Source of the DNA: JBJXFY01 sp046155815
GTDB lineage: Bacteria > Verrucomicrobiota > Verrucomicrobiia > Limisphaerales > CAIMTB01
Length of the DNA stretch: 23,948 nt
Reading direction: 5' to 3'
Assembly: GCA_046155815.1 (NCBI GenBank)
Contig: JBJXFY010000376.1
Span: forward strand, 1-23,948
The notes beneath the pieces were generated by a model. It saw nothing but the letters and a program-made list of their open reading frames with translations, was not told the origin of the DNA and made no database searches. Position 1 is the stretch's first letter. Every line of letters begins with the position of its first letter. The position numbers and the translations under genes were made by a program. Of the stretch, positions 1 to 7,868 are shown in pieces.

Positions 1-1228
1 TCAGCCCCCCCTCGGCCCACATCCTGATGTTGCGATTGCCCACGGCGGTGCCCGCGCCGACGATGTCCAGCGAGCCTTGGACACCGCCGGAGTGGGTGCC
101 GTAACCGATCTGGCCGGCGCTGGCCTCCTTGGTGAAGCCGCGGCCGAACTCGATCGGGTTGGATCCCTCGATCGCCACCGAGCCGTTGACATGGAGCGTC
201 CGCCCGGGGCTGAGGGTTCCGATGCCGACATTGCCGCTGCCCGTGAGCGCCATAACGGGATCGGAGGAACCTGCGCCGTTGCCCCGTCCGAGCAGCAGGT
301 TGCCCACGCCTCCGCCATTGCCCGAACCGGTGGAGATCATCTGCCAGTACCGGCCGCCGGTGGAGGAGTTGCCCAGCGCCAGCCAAGTTCCGGCCGCGTT
401 CTCGGACTCGAAGATGCCCGCCACATACTGGCCGGGAACCGTGGCGGCGTGGAGGCGGGCCCCGGGGCTGGCCACCCCGAGGCCGAGGCGGTTGTTGAGG
501 ATTTGGTTCTGGTCGAAGGTGTTTCCCCCGCTGCGCAGGGCCACGTTGCCGCTCAGGCGGGCGTCCGGCAGCGTGCCGGAGGCGAGGTTGCCGGCGTTGA
601 GGTTGCCGGAGAAGCTGCTGGCCGCCACGGTGCCGTTCACCGTGACCGCGTTGCCGCTGCTGGTGATGAGGTCGGCGCCGGTGTCCTGCACCAGCCGCAC
701 CGCGTTCTGGGAGAGGAAGGCATAGGGCGTGGCCATCAGCCGCAGGCGCGGCAGGATGTCCACGTTGCCGCCGCCGGCGCCGATGCCGATCACGGTGATG
801 CCCACGTAGCGGTCGGAGGCGGTGGCGCCCTTGAACAGGGTGGAGAGCACGGGCCGCGGCTGGCCGGTGCTCGCGCCCTCGCCCAGCAGCACGCTGAAGT
901 AGCCCTTGTCCACGGTCACGGTCTGCTGCTCGGCCCAGAGCAGGGCCGCGCCGCCGTTGCTCTCGTGGTTGTAGATGCGGAAGATGACGTCGTAGTTCTT
1001 CGGCGCGGCGGCGCCGAGGGCGACGCCGTTGCCGTCCGTGAGGAAGCCCTGGTAGGTCATGCGCTCGGGCGGGTTGGGCGTGGCCTGGGCGGCGGCGCGG
1101 GGCGCGGCCAGGGCCAGCGCGAGGGCCGCAAGGAGGCAGCCGGCGGCGCGAGGCAGCCGGTGGGCGGGGTGGGATTTCATGGGCGTGGAATCGGAAAGGG
1201 TGGAGGCGGCGGGACGGAGGAGGTTCAT
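1..1228 (-). CDS. Exported YQG-module protein with tail-fibre-like C-terminal region, partial at left edge
   Basis: The frame is open from 1228 to the window edge, so the C-terminus is missing. The ATG at 1228 overlaps the stop of the upstream gene as ATGA. An in-frame ATG at 1180 gives a tidier signal peptide (a few basic residues, a Leu/Ala-rich core, then APRAAAQA), so either start is possible. Numbered from 1180, residues 41-165 form a module beginning MTYQGFLTDG and ending ATPYAFLSQNAV. The later part contains phrases typical of tail-fibre or trimeric-adhesin-like bacterial surface proteins, such as NLASGTLPDARLSGNVAL and GNVGIGTLSPGRTLHVNG. The same YQG module is present in the first gene of this operon (3021-5039). 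The protein is probably exported and surface-associated; its partner is unknown. A C-terminal chaperone or autoprocessing domain, if present, lies outside the window. Confidence 0.8.
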   Translation of the reverse strand, partial: MNLLRPAASTLSDSTPMKSHPAHRLPRAAGCLLAALALALAAPRAAAQATPNPPERMTYQGFLTDGNGVALGAAAPKNYDVIFRIYNHESNGGAALLWAEQQTVTVDKGYFSVLLGEGASTGQPRPVLSTLFKGATASDRYVGITVIGIGAGGGNVDILPRLRLMATPYAFLSQNAVRLVQDTGADLITSSGNAVTVNGTVAASSFSGNLNAGNLASGTLPDARLSGNVALRSGGNTFDQNQILNNRLGLGVASPGARLHAATVPGQYVAGIFESENAAGTWLALGNSSTGGRYWQMISTGSGNGGGVGNLLLGRGNGAGSSDPVMALTGSGNVGIGTLSPGRTLHVNGSVAIEGSNPIEFGRGFTKEASAGQIGYGTHSGGVQGSLDIVGAGTAVGNRNIRMWAEGGL

Positions 1229-3024
1229 GGCACGCGGGTGACGGTGGCGATGTCGGTGAGGCGGCCGAGGCTGAAGGCCCCGCGCACGTCGAAACGGCGG
1301 GTGTCGAAGGTGTTGCCGGCACGGGCGAGGCCGATCACGCGGATGGTCTCCAGGTAATCACCGGTGAAGTTCAGGCCGGCGGCGGTGCGGGCATCGAAAT
1401 CGTCCGCCGGGGGCCGCACGCTCAGCGTGATCTCCCGGACGATGGTGTAGGACTCGGAACCCTGCGGGACTTCGCTCCGGAACGTGGGGTTCAGGTTGTC
1501 GTGGTCCGGGTGGTAGGTGTGGAGAAAGGGATTGGACTCGTGCCGGTCGAAGGCATTGGTCACGCGGGTGACGACCACCGCGCCCCGCGCCAGCGGGCCG
1601 CTGAAGTTCCAGCCGGGATTGGCCTCGGTCCACGGCAGGTGGGTGGCGCTCAGGCGCCGCGCACCGGCCCGCTGCGCGGGATCCAGCGAGGCCTCCTCGT
1701 TGGCCACGACGGCGTTGCTGATGACGTTGAGGCCGTAGTGGATCCGCTGCCAGAGCGTGGCCGGGCCGGCAGCCGGGTTGTGGACGATGAGCTTGAGCGG
1801 GAAGGGGGCGGGGACGGGGGTGAGGTTCGTGATGACGCCGGTCACGACGTAGGCGCCGTTGGTCTCCACCACGAGCCGGCCCGCGGTGTCGCGGAGATAC
1901 TGCTGCAGGTACTGGCTCACCTGGGTGATGGCCGCGCCGCCCACCCACAGGCCGGCGGACGAGGCGGCCGTGGCGGACACGCCCAGGTCCACGCGCGTGC
2001 GGCCGGAGGACTCGGTGAACTGGAGCACGCCGGCCAGCAGGTCGCCCACGCCGGCGGTGATGGCCGCGCGGTCGAGGCCGATGACGGTCTGGACGTCCGA
2101 GCCGTCGCGGCCGGCCGGGGCGAGGGTCAAGACGTGGTTCGTGCCCGGCGGCAGCGGGAAGTAGCCGTGGGTGAGGTTGGTCGGGTTGAGCGGCCCCCGG
2201 ACAAGCAACGGCGGCACGCCGGCTACCGGCGTCTGGCCCGCGGGCGGCGTCTCGGAGGCGATCATCCGCAGCGACACCGTGAGCGGGCCGGCCGTGAGGT
2301 TCCGCAGGCGGAAGCTGAAGGTGCTGAGCGAGCCGCCAAACGACACGTCGCCGCTGCCGGCCGCCGTGACCTCGAGCGGCCCGTAGTAGTTGTTGTACAC
2401 CTCGCCGGCCCGCATCCAGAACGCCTCCCCGCGCCGCACCGGCTTGGTGCGCAGCGCGAAGACCCGGCCGGGGTTGTTCGGCCCCAGGGCACCGCCGGGA
2501 TAGCTGAAGATCTCCCCCAGCAGCAGCGAGGGGGCCTCGGTGAGGAAGGCTTCCAAGCTGGGCGGGCTCACCGTCACGGTCGGAAAGCCGAGGAAGTTCA
2601 ACCCATCGCTGGACCACTGGTAGGCGGGCAGCACGGGACGGCCCTTCAGCTCCCAGGTGTAGTCCACGGTGGAGTAGACGAGGCAGGCAATGTTGGCCGA
2701 GAGCCGCTGGAGCCGCGAACTGCCGCCGTCGGCACGCTTCCAGCTCGTCCACTGGCTCCCGACGTCCACCGGCTCCTGCGGGGAGTCAATGAACTGGGCG
2801 GTCGCCGGGTCGGGATCCCAGCGCCACACCTGCTCGATGGGCGTGATCACCGGTGCCCCCGCGCCCACGAGCTGGTCCAGCGTGGCGTGGCTGGCGTCCA
2901 CGTGCAGGTACACCGCGTTCCAGCCGGCCTTGAGGTCAAGGGACTGCGTGAGCCACTGGGCGCGGGCCGCCGGGGCCAGCACGGCCAAGGCGCACGCGAC
3001 GAGGGCGGAAAGTTGCTTCTTCAT
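1225..3024 (-). CDS. Exported protein of unknown function, 599 aa
   Basis: The N-terminus MKKQLSALVACALAVLAPAARA is a clear Sec signal peptide, with likely cleavage after ARA. The mature protein starts with a segment containing LKAGWNAVYLHVD (about residues 31-43) and IEQVWRWDP. Such GWN...VWRW openings are, as far as I recall, seen in large secreted proteins of Verrucomicrobiota. The rest looks like all-beta sequence without an enzyme motif I recognise. There are no membrane segments after the signal peptide and no obvious sorting tail. The ATG overlaps the stop of the upstream Kelch gene (3021-3024), and its own stop overlaps the next start (1225-1228), so it is the middle member of a coupled operon. 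A joint surface structure or secreted complex with its neighbours is inference. The gene call is firm; the function is not known. Confidence 0.85.
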   Translation of the reverse strand: MKKQLSALVACALAVLAPAARAQWLTQSLDLKAGWNAVYLHVDASHATLDQLVGAGAPVITPIEQVWRWDPDPATAQFIDSPQEPVDVGSQWTSWKRADGGSSRLQRLSANIACLVYSTVDYTWELKGRPVLPAYQWSSDGLNFLGFPTVTVSPPSLEAFLTEAPSLLLGEIFSYPGGALGPNNPGRVFALRTKPVRRGEAFWMRAGEVYNNYYGPLEVTAAGSGDVSFGGSLSTFSFRLRNLTAGPLTVSLRMIASETPPAGQTPVAGVPPLLVRGPLNPTNLTHGYFPLPPGTNHVLTLAPAGRDGSDVQTVIGLDRAAITAGVGDLLAGVLQFTESSGRTRVDLGVSATAASSAGLWVGGAAITQVSQYLQQYLRDTAGRLVVETNGAYVVTGVITNLTPVPAPFPLKLIVHNPAAGPATLWQRIHYGLNVISNAVVANEEASLDPAQRAGARRLSATHLPWTEANPGWNFSGPLARGAVVVTRVTNAFDRHESNPFLHTYHPDHDNLNPTFRSEVPQGSESYTIVREITLSVRPPADDFDARTAAGLNFTGDYLETIRVIGLARAGNTFDTRRFDVRGAFSLGRLTDIATVTRVP

Positions 3025-5039
3025 GGCTTGCGGAAGAGATGCCAGGCACCGGCAGGATCGAGGCGCTCGAGGTCGGCCAGCGGGCCGCCGAGGACCGGTC
3101 CGACCCCGCCGAAAATCAGGACTTCGCCGCCCGTCCAGGCCGCCGTGGCGGAGTGCCTCGGGGACGGGCCGCCCGCCACGCCCAGCGGCCGCCAGCGCAG
3201 CGCCGCGGGGTCGTAGGCATTGCCGGAGGCCTGGGGTCCGGACTGGGCTTCGCCGGCGAGGATGAGCATTTCAAGGCCGGTCCACACGGCGTTGTGTCGC
3301 GCCCGGGCGGTCGGGGCGTCGGTGGCCGGGAGCACCGCCCAGGTGCCGGTCGCGGCGTCGTAGGCTGCGCCGCTGCTGAGAAAGGCGCCGCCGGTGCCCA
3401 GGCCGCCCCAGACCAGCAGGCGGCTGCCGGTCCAGACGGCCGTGTGGTGCAGCCTCGCCGCCGGCGCACCCGCGGGATTGATGGCCCGCCACTCAACGGC
3501 GGTCCCGTCGGGGTTCAGGACCAGTTCGGCGCCGGTGGCCAGGAGGCCGGCCTCGCCCTCGCCGCCCCAGATGAAGACCGAGTTTCCACCGACTGCCGAC
3601 GCGGCGAACTGCCGTGCGGTCGGCGCACCAGGCAGGTTCAGCGGGGTCCAGATGTCCGTCACGGGATCGTACAACGCGCCGCCGCCCTGCAGGCCGTCGA
3701 AGTTGCGTCCGCCCCAGACGAGCATCCGTCCGGCGCACCACGCGGCGACGTGCCCGACGCGGGCGGTCGGGGCGTTGTTCGTGGCGGTCGCGCGCCAGTT
3801 CGAGGCGCCCGGCACGTAACGGCCGCCGGTGTTGAGCAGATCGGCCCCGCTTGCCCCGCCCCAGATGATCAGTTCCGCGCCCGTCCACACGGCCGAATGG
3901 TCCGCCCGCGCCGAGGGCGCCGACAGCGTGGAAATCTCCGCCCACTGGTCGGCCGCCGGGTCGTAGATCGAACCTGAGGACAAGGCCTGCCCCGTCCCGT
4001 TTTGCCCGCCCCAGATCAGCCACCGCGCGCCGTTCCAGGCGGCGGCGTGGCCCGAGCGCGCGGAGAGCGCCCCGCCCAAGGCACCGTCGCGCCACGGCGG
4101 CGGCGAAAAACTGATGAACCGCCCGAAGCCCGCCGCCTCAAGCGCGGGGTCCGCCGGGTTGCGCGAGGCCAGCACGCCCGCCGGACCGCTCCCGCCGCCG
4201 CCCGCTTCCAGCGTGATGACCCGGGCCGTCAGCGCCGTGACCGTGGCCCGCAGCGCGTCCACGTCCGAGTCCTGCGCCACCGCCGCCGGCAGCCGCGCCG
4301 GATCAAGCTGGCCGGTGGTGATCTTCCCGGCGTCCAGCGCCGGGACGAGCGCGGGCGTGATCGCGTCCGGAGCGAGCTTGGCGGTGGTGATGGCCCCGTC
4401 CTGCACGGTGCGGGCGAGGAGCGAGTAGCCGGCCGCGGCGAACTGGTGATCCGGGACGAACTTCTCGAACGCCCCCGGGCCGCCGCTGAACCAGACCCGC
4501 AGGTAAACCTCGTCGTGCTCGAGCGCCGCCGGCGGGAGCGCGGCCATGTTGGCCAGCCGCGTGTCGCCCAGCAGCAGCGCGTACAGGCCGCGGGCAACCG
4601 GGACTTCCACCGCCATGTCCGGCTCGCCGTCCGCGTTCGCGTCCGGCGCGCTGCGCCACCACGTCTGCGAGGCGTCCGCGTTGACGAGGGCGAACTTGAA
4701 TCGGCCCGTGCCGTCGAAGACCCGGCCATCCACCAGCACGCGCCCCTGATAGTTCAACAACGGCGGCACCGCGGCCCCGGCCCGCTCCGGTATCCAGGCG
4801 GCCAGCAGGAGCGCCGGCCACGCGGAACGGAAGGGGGAGCGTCTGGAAGGCCGTCCCGGAAAAAAGGCAGGCAGCTCCGACAAAGACTTCCTCGTCGCTC
4901 GCGCCCACGCCCACAGAAAAGACAGGCCCGTGTTCAAGACTGCAAAGATGGGAACCCAGTCGCGCCAAGCGTGTCGAACATTTTCTTGGCGCCTCGCCGT
5001 AAAACCGCGCGGAACATCGGCCCGCACCCCCCGGGCCAC
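3021..5039 (-). CDS. Exported YQG-module protein with seven-repeat Kelch propeller
   Basis: Numbered from the ATG at 5039 (672 aa), residues 94-225 carry the YQG module (NYQGRVLVDG ... AAGYSLLARTVQDGAITTAKLA). Residues 258-279 look like a short coiled coil. Residues 328-672 contain seven Kelch-type repeats, marked by RSGHAAAW, RADHSAVW, RVGHVAAW, RQFAASAV, RLHHTAVW, RARHNAVW and RHSATAAW, most followed by a WGG or FGG strand. Seven repeats fit one closed beta-propeller. The signal-peptide-like hydrophobic stretch (AWPALLLAAW, residues 73-82) lies far from the ATG. The segment 4884-5039 is less GC-rich and poorly protein-like, so the true start may be the in-frame TTG at 4883 (620 aa). It is first in a three-gene operon with ATGA overlaps. 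Kelch propellers usually bind proteins or sugars; the ligand here is unknown. Confidence 0.85.
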   Translation of the reverse strand: MARGVRADVPRGFTARRQENVRHAWRDWVPIFAVLNTGLSFLWAWARATRKSLSELPAFFPGRPSRRSPFRSAWPALLLAAWIPERAGAAVPPLLNYQGRVLVDGRVFDGTGRFKFALVNADASQTWWRSAPDANADGEPDMAVEVPVARGLYALLLGDTRLANMAALPPAALEHDEVYLRVWFSGGPGAFEKFVPDHQFAAAGYSLLARTVQDGAITTAKLAPDAITPALVPALDAGKITTGQLDPARLPAAVAQDSDVDALRATVTALTARVITLEAGGGGSGPAGVLASRNPADPALEAAGFGRFISFSPPPWRDGALGGALSARSGHAAAWNGARWLIWGGQNGTGQALSSGSIYDPAADQWAEISTLSAPSARADHSAVWTGAELIIWGGASGADLLNTGGRYVPGASNWRATATNNAPTARVGHVAAWCAGRMLVWGGRNFDGLQGGGALYDPVTDIWTPLNLPGAPTARQFAASAVGGNSVFIWGGEGEAGLLATGAELVLNPDGTAVEWRAINPAGAPAARLHHTAVWTGSRLLVWGGLGTGGAFLSSGAAYDAATGTWAVLPATDAPTARARHNAVWTGLEMLILAGEAQSGPQASGNAYDPAALRWRPLGVAGGPSPRHSATAAWTGGEVLIFGGVGPVLGGPLADLERLDPAGAWHLFRKP
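4962..4992. promoter_or_regulatory. 8-bp inverted repeat in the divergent control region
   Basis: GCGCCAAG (4962-4969) and CTTGGCGC (4985-4992) are perfect inverse complements separated by 15 nt. They lie between the Kelch-protein gene (if it starts at 4883) and the divergent gene at 5090, in a stretch with more A and T than its surroundings. This could be an operator or a 5'-UTR hairpin. I cannot assign convincing -35/-10 boxes. Confidence 0.3.
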
Positions 5040-5089
5040 GTCGACTTTGACGTCCCGCCCGCCTTTCAGGAAGATCCGCCCTCCATCGA

Positions 5090-5803
5090 ATGAAAACCCT
5101 CTCCCTCCTGCTGGCCCTCGCCGCGCTGTCCGCCTCCGCCGCGGAGCCGGCCCTTCAGGACATCCTCGACGCCCACCTCAAGGCCATCGGCGGTGCCGAG
5201 GCGCACCGCAAGCTCAAGTCCTCCGAGCTTCGTGGCCGGCTCGAGATCGCGGCCATGCCCGACCCGGCCACCATCGTCATCCTCTCCCAGGCGCCGGACC
5301 GCCAGCGCGTCACCATCGAGGCGGCCGGCTTCGGCACCATCGTCGAGGGCTTCGACGGCAAGATGGGGTGGTCCAAGAACGGCTTCACCGGCCTGACCGA
5401 GAAGACCGGCGATGCCCTCACGCAGGCGCGCCGCCAGGCCCGGTTCCACCGGGACATCGAGCTGGCCCAACGCTACAAGAAGCTTGAGCTCGTCGGCCGG
5501 GAGGAGCTGCAGGGGAAGCCCGTCCACGTCCTCCGCGGCACCTACGCCGAGGGCGACACCGAGACGCTGTACCTGGACGCGGCAACGCACCTGATCGTGC
5601 AGGTGAAGGGCCGCATCGTGACCCCGGAGGGCGCGCTGGACTCGCGCATGGAGCTGGGCGACTACCGCACCGTGGACGGGGTCAAGGCACCGTTCCTGAT
5701 GCGTCTCGTGGAGCCCGCCCCGGCCGCCTTCACGATGAAGGCCACCGAATTGAAGCACAACGTGACCGTGGACGAGGCCCGCTTCAGCAAGCCGGCGGAG
5801 TGA
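5090..5803 (+). CDS. Periplasmic LolA-like outer-membrane lipoprotein-sorting family protein
   Basis: This 237-aa protein starts with a short Sec signal peptide (MKTLSLLLALAALSASAAE). The body has the usual pattern of small LolA/LolB-fold periplasmic proteins: ILDAHLKAIGG (residues 25-35), FDGKMGWS (88-95), YLDAATHLIVQ (161-171) and DYRTVDGVKAPF (191-202), ending in a KHNVTVDEARF strand. Related proteins with this pattern are common in Acidobacteriota and Verrucomicrobiota and are annotated only as outer-membrane lipoprotein-sorting-like or hypothetical. A role in carrying a hydrophobic ligand across the periplasm is inference. The assignment rests on sequence pattern only. A weak AGGAAGA (5068-5074) lies 15 nt before the ATG, too far for an ordinary ribosome site. 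The gene is divergent from the Kelch operon. Confidence 0.8.
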   Translation: MKTLSLLLALAALSASAAEPALQDILDAHLKAIGGAEAHRKLKSSELRGRLEIAAMPDPATIVILSQAPDRQRVTIEAAGFGTIVEGFDGKMGWSKNGFTGLTEKTGDALTQARRQARFHRDIELAQRYKKLELVGREELQGKPVHVLRGTYAEGDTETLYLDAATHLIVQVKGRIVTPEGALDSRMELGDYRTVDGVKAPFLMRLVEPAPAAFTMKATELKHNVTVDEARFSKPAE

Positions 5804-6106
5804 CCGCGCCGGCCGCCGGCCGCCCCGCCGGCGGAACGGCATTCAACGAGGGAGACGGAGCCGTTGCGGCCTGGACACACGGCTCGACGCAGGGGTTCCT
5901 CCGCAGGTCCGCAACGGCTGCGAACCAGCCGTTCCTGCCGGTGCCGGGAGCCGGGGCGGCCGGGAAAGTTCGCCCCGGCCCGGCAGTTTCCGCCCCGGCA
6001 GTCACCCGCGCCCCACCGCCCCGCCCAGGCCCGGCTCCGTCCCGCGCCCCGCCGTTCTGGTCCATTTCGGCCTGTGCGATGGCCGAGCGGGGCCTATCAC
6101 CCCACC
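5804..6106. other. 303-nt intergenic region with several strong inverted repeats
   Basis: There is no convincing gene here. The region contains four perfect inverted repeats. CCGCCGG/CCGGCGG pairs 5813-5819 with 5828-5834 (8-nt loop). AGCCGTTGCGG/CCGCAACGGCT pairs 5859-5869 with 5909-5919 (39-nt spacer). AACGGCTG/CAGCCGTT pairs 5913-5920 with 5926-5933 (5-nt loop). GCCGGGGCG/CGCCCCGGC pairs 5950-5958 with 5971-5979 (about 11-nt loop). The second and third compete for 5913-5919. No T-run follows any of them, so ordinary intrinsic termination is not well supported. The region probably holds the leader of the CotH gene at 6107. Confidence 0.5.
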
Positions 6107-7783
6107 ATGCGATGCCGATCCCCGCTCCTTTCCGTCCTGACCGCCGCCGCGACGGCCCTCACGCTCGCGGCCGCCGATCCGGAAGCGGGCCTGCCGCCGG
6201 GCGGCCCGGGCCTCGGCGGGCCGCCACCCGGGTTCGGGCCGGGGGGTCCCGACGGCCCGGGCGGCTTCGGGCCCGGGCCGGTGCAGGAGGAACGACGGCT
6301 GGTGAAGCAGTTCGACGCCGACGGCGACAAGCGCCTCGACGCGGCCGAACGCAGGGCGGCCCGCGAGTTCCTCGCGAAGGAGACCGCCGAGGGACGCGGC
6401 CCACGCCGGCCGGGCGGGCCCGGGGGACCTCGCCGTGGTGCCGGCCCGGGCGGCGCGGAGGCAAGCTCGCCGCCGGCCCCCGGCGAGAAGCTCACGCCGG
6501 CCGACGTGAAGAGCTTCCCCGACGCGCCGCTCCACGATCCGCAGACGCTGCGCACGCTGTTCCTCCAGTTCGAGGGCAGTGACTGGGAGAAGGAACTGGC
6601 GGACTTCAGCAACTCCGACGTCGAGGTGCCCGCCACGCTTACGGTGGACGGCCGGACCTACCGGGACGTGGGCGTCCACTTCCGCGGGGCGTCGTCCTAC
6701 TTCACCGTCGGCGAGGGGCGGAAGCGTTCGCTCAACCTCTCGCTGGACGACCAGCACAAGGACCAGCGCCTGTACGGCGTCCGCACGCTGAACCTGCTCA
6801 ACTCGCACACGGACCCCACTTTCCTGCGGTCCGTTCTCTACCCGCACGTCGCGCGCCAGTACCTCCCTGCGCCCCGGGCGAACTACGTCCGCGTGGTCAT
6901 CAACGGCGAGAGCTGGGGCGTCTATGTGAACCTCGAGCAGGTGAACTCGGACTTCACCCGGGCCGCCTTCGGCTCCTCCGGCCCACGCTGGAAGGTGCCC
7001 GGCAGCCCGCGTGGCAACGGCGGCCTCGCCTACCTCGGCGAGGACGTGGCGGCGTACCGGAAGCTCTACGAGATCAAGTCCAAGGACGAGCCCCAGTCCT
7101 GGGAGCAGCTCATCCGGCTCGCCCGCGTGCTGAACGAGACGCCGCTGGACAAGCTGGAGCAGGAGCTGGAGCCGATCCTGGACGTGGACGGCGCGCTCAA
7201 GTTCCTCGCGCTCGAGAATGTCTTCATCAACAGCGCCGGCTACTGGACCCGCGCGAGCGACTACAACCTGGCCGTGGACGCCAAGGGCCGCTTCCACCTC
7301 GTGCTGCATGACGTGAACGAAACCTTCGGCTCGCCGCAGGGTCCGGGCCTGGGCCGGGGCCCGGGAGGCCCGGGCGGCGGCCAGCGCGTGGAGGGCGTGA
7401 AGCTCGACCCCTTCGCCGGATTCGGCGACGCCAACAAGCCCCTGCTCACCCGCCTGCTCGCCGTGCCCGCGCTGCGCGAACGCTACCTCGGGTTCGTGAA
7501 GCAGATCGCCCGCGAATGGCTGGACTGGGAGAAGCTTGGTCCGCTCGCCACGCAGCATCAGGCGCTGATCGCCGACGACGTGAAGAAGGACACGCGCCGG
7601 CTCTACCCCCTGGAGGCCTTCACCACGGGGGTGACGGGCGCCGCGGCCGCACCCGAGCCGGGACCAGGCTTCCGTGGGCCCGGTCCGCGGCTCAGCCTCA
7701 GGAGCTTCGTCGAGCAGCGTCGCGCCTACCTGCTGGGCTACGCGGACACGAAGCAGGAGGAACGGCGCCCGGAGGCGAAGTGA
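6107..7783 (+). CDS. CotH-family protein with N-terminal EF-hand
   Basis: From the ATG at 6107 (558 aa) the protein has a signal peptide (residues 1-23), a Pro/Gly-rich linker (28-58), a canonical EF-hand loop DADGDKRLDAAE (70-81, with D, D, D and E at positions 1, 3, 5 and 12), a second Pro/Gly-rich linker, and a CotH domain (about 140-545). CotH hallmarks are GVHFRGASS (189-197), KRSLNLSLD, RTLNLLNSHTDP, VVINGESWGVYVNLEQV, RASDYNLAV and HDVNETFG (401-408). CotH proteins are atypical protein kinases in Bacillus spore coats; exported homologues in Verrucomicrobiota and Planctomycetota are common and mostly uncharacterised. The open frame extends upstream to 5864, but that part reads as non-coding hairpin DNA. 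No Shine-Dalgarno is visible. It converges with the permease genes that follow. Confidence 0.9.
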   Translation: MRCRSPLLSVLTAAATALTLAAADPEAGLPPGGPGLGGPPPGFGPGGPDGPGGFGPGPVQEERRLVKQFDADGDKRLDAAERRAAREFLAKETAEGRGPRRPGGPGGPRRGAGPGGAEASSPPAPGEKLTPADVKSFPDAPLHDPQTLRTLFLQFEGSDWEKELADFSNSDVEVPATLTVDGRTYRDVGVHFRGASSYFTVGEGRKRSLNLSLDDQHKDQRLYGVRTLNLLNSHTDPTFLRSVLYPHVARQYLPAPRANYVRVVINGESWGVYVNLEQVNSDFTRAAFGSSGPRWKVPGSPRGNGGLAYLGEDVAAYRKLYEIKSKDEPQSWEQLIRLARVLNETPLDKLEQELEPILDVDGALKFLALENVFINSAGYWTRASDYNLAVDAKGRFHLVLHDVNETFGSPQGPGLGRGPGGPGGGQRVEGVKLDPFAGFGDANKPLLTRLLAVPALRERYLGFVKQIAREWLDWEKLGPLATQHQALIADDVKKDTRRLYPLEAFTTGVTGAAAAPEPGPGFRGPGPRLSLRSFVEQRRAYLLGYADTKQEERRPEAK

Positions 7784-7868
7784 GGCGCCCGCGTGGCGCG
7801 GCCGTCCTGCGCCGCAGCATGGGAGCCCGAAGGGGGCCCGGGAGGGAAGGTGGGCTTCTCCCCCGCAC

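Noticed and set aside
77..1357. Long plus-strand open frame (426 codons)
   Set aside because: It is antisense to a protein with a signal peptide and clear modules; its translation is low-complexity Gly/Ala/Arg/His, typical of GC-rich shadow frames.
6190..6480. Collagen-like repeat in the CotH protein
   Set aside because: The Pro/Gly-rich linkers lack a regular Gly-X-Y register over enough residues.
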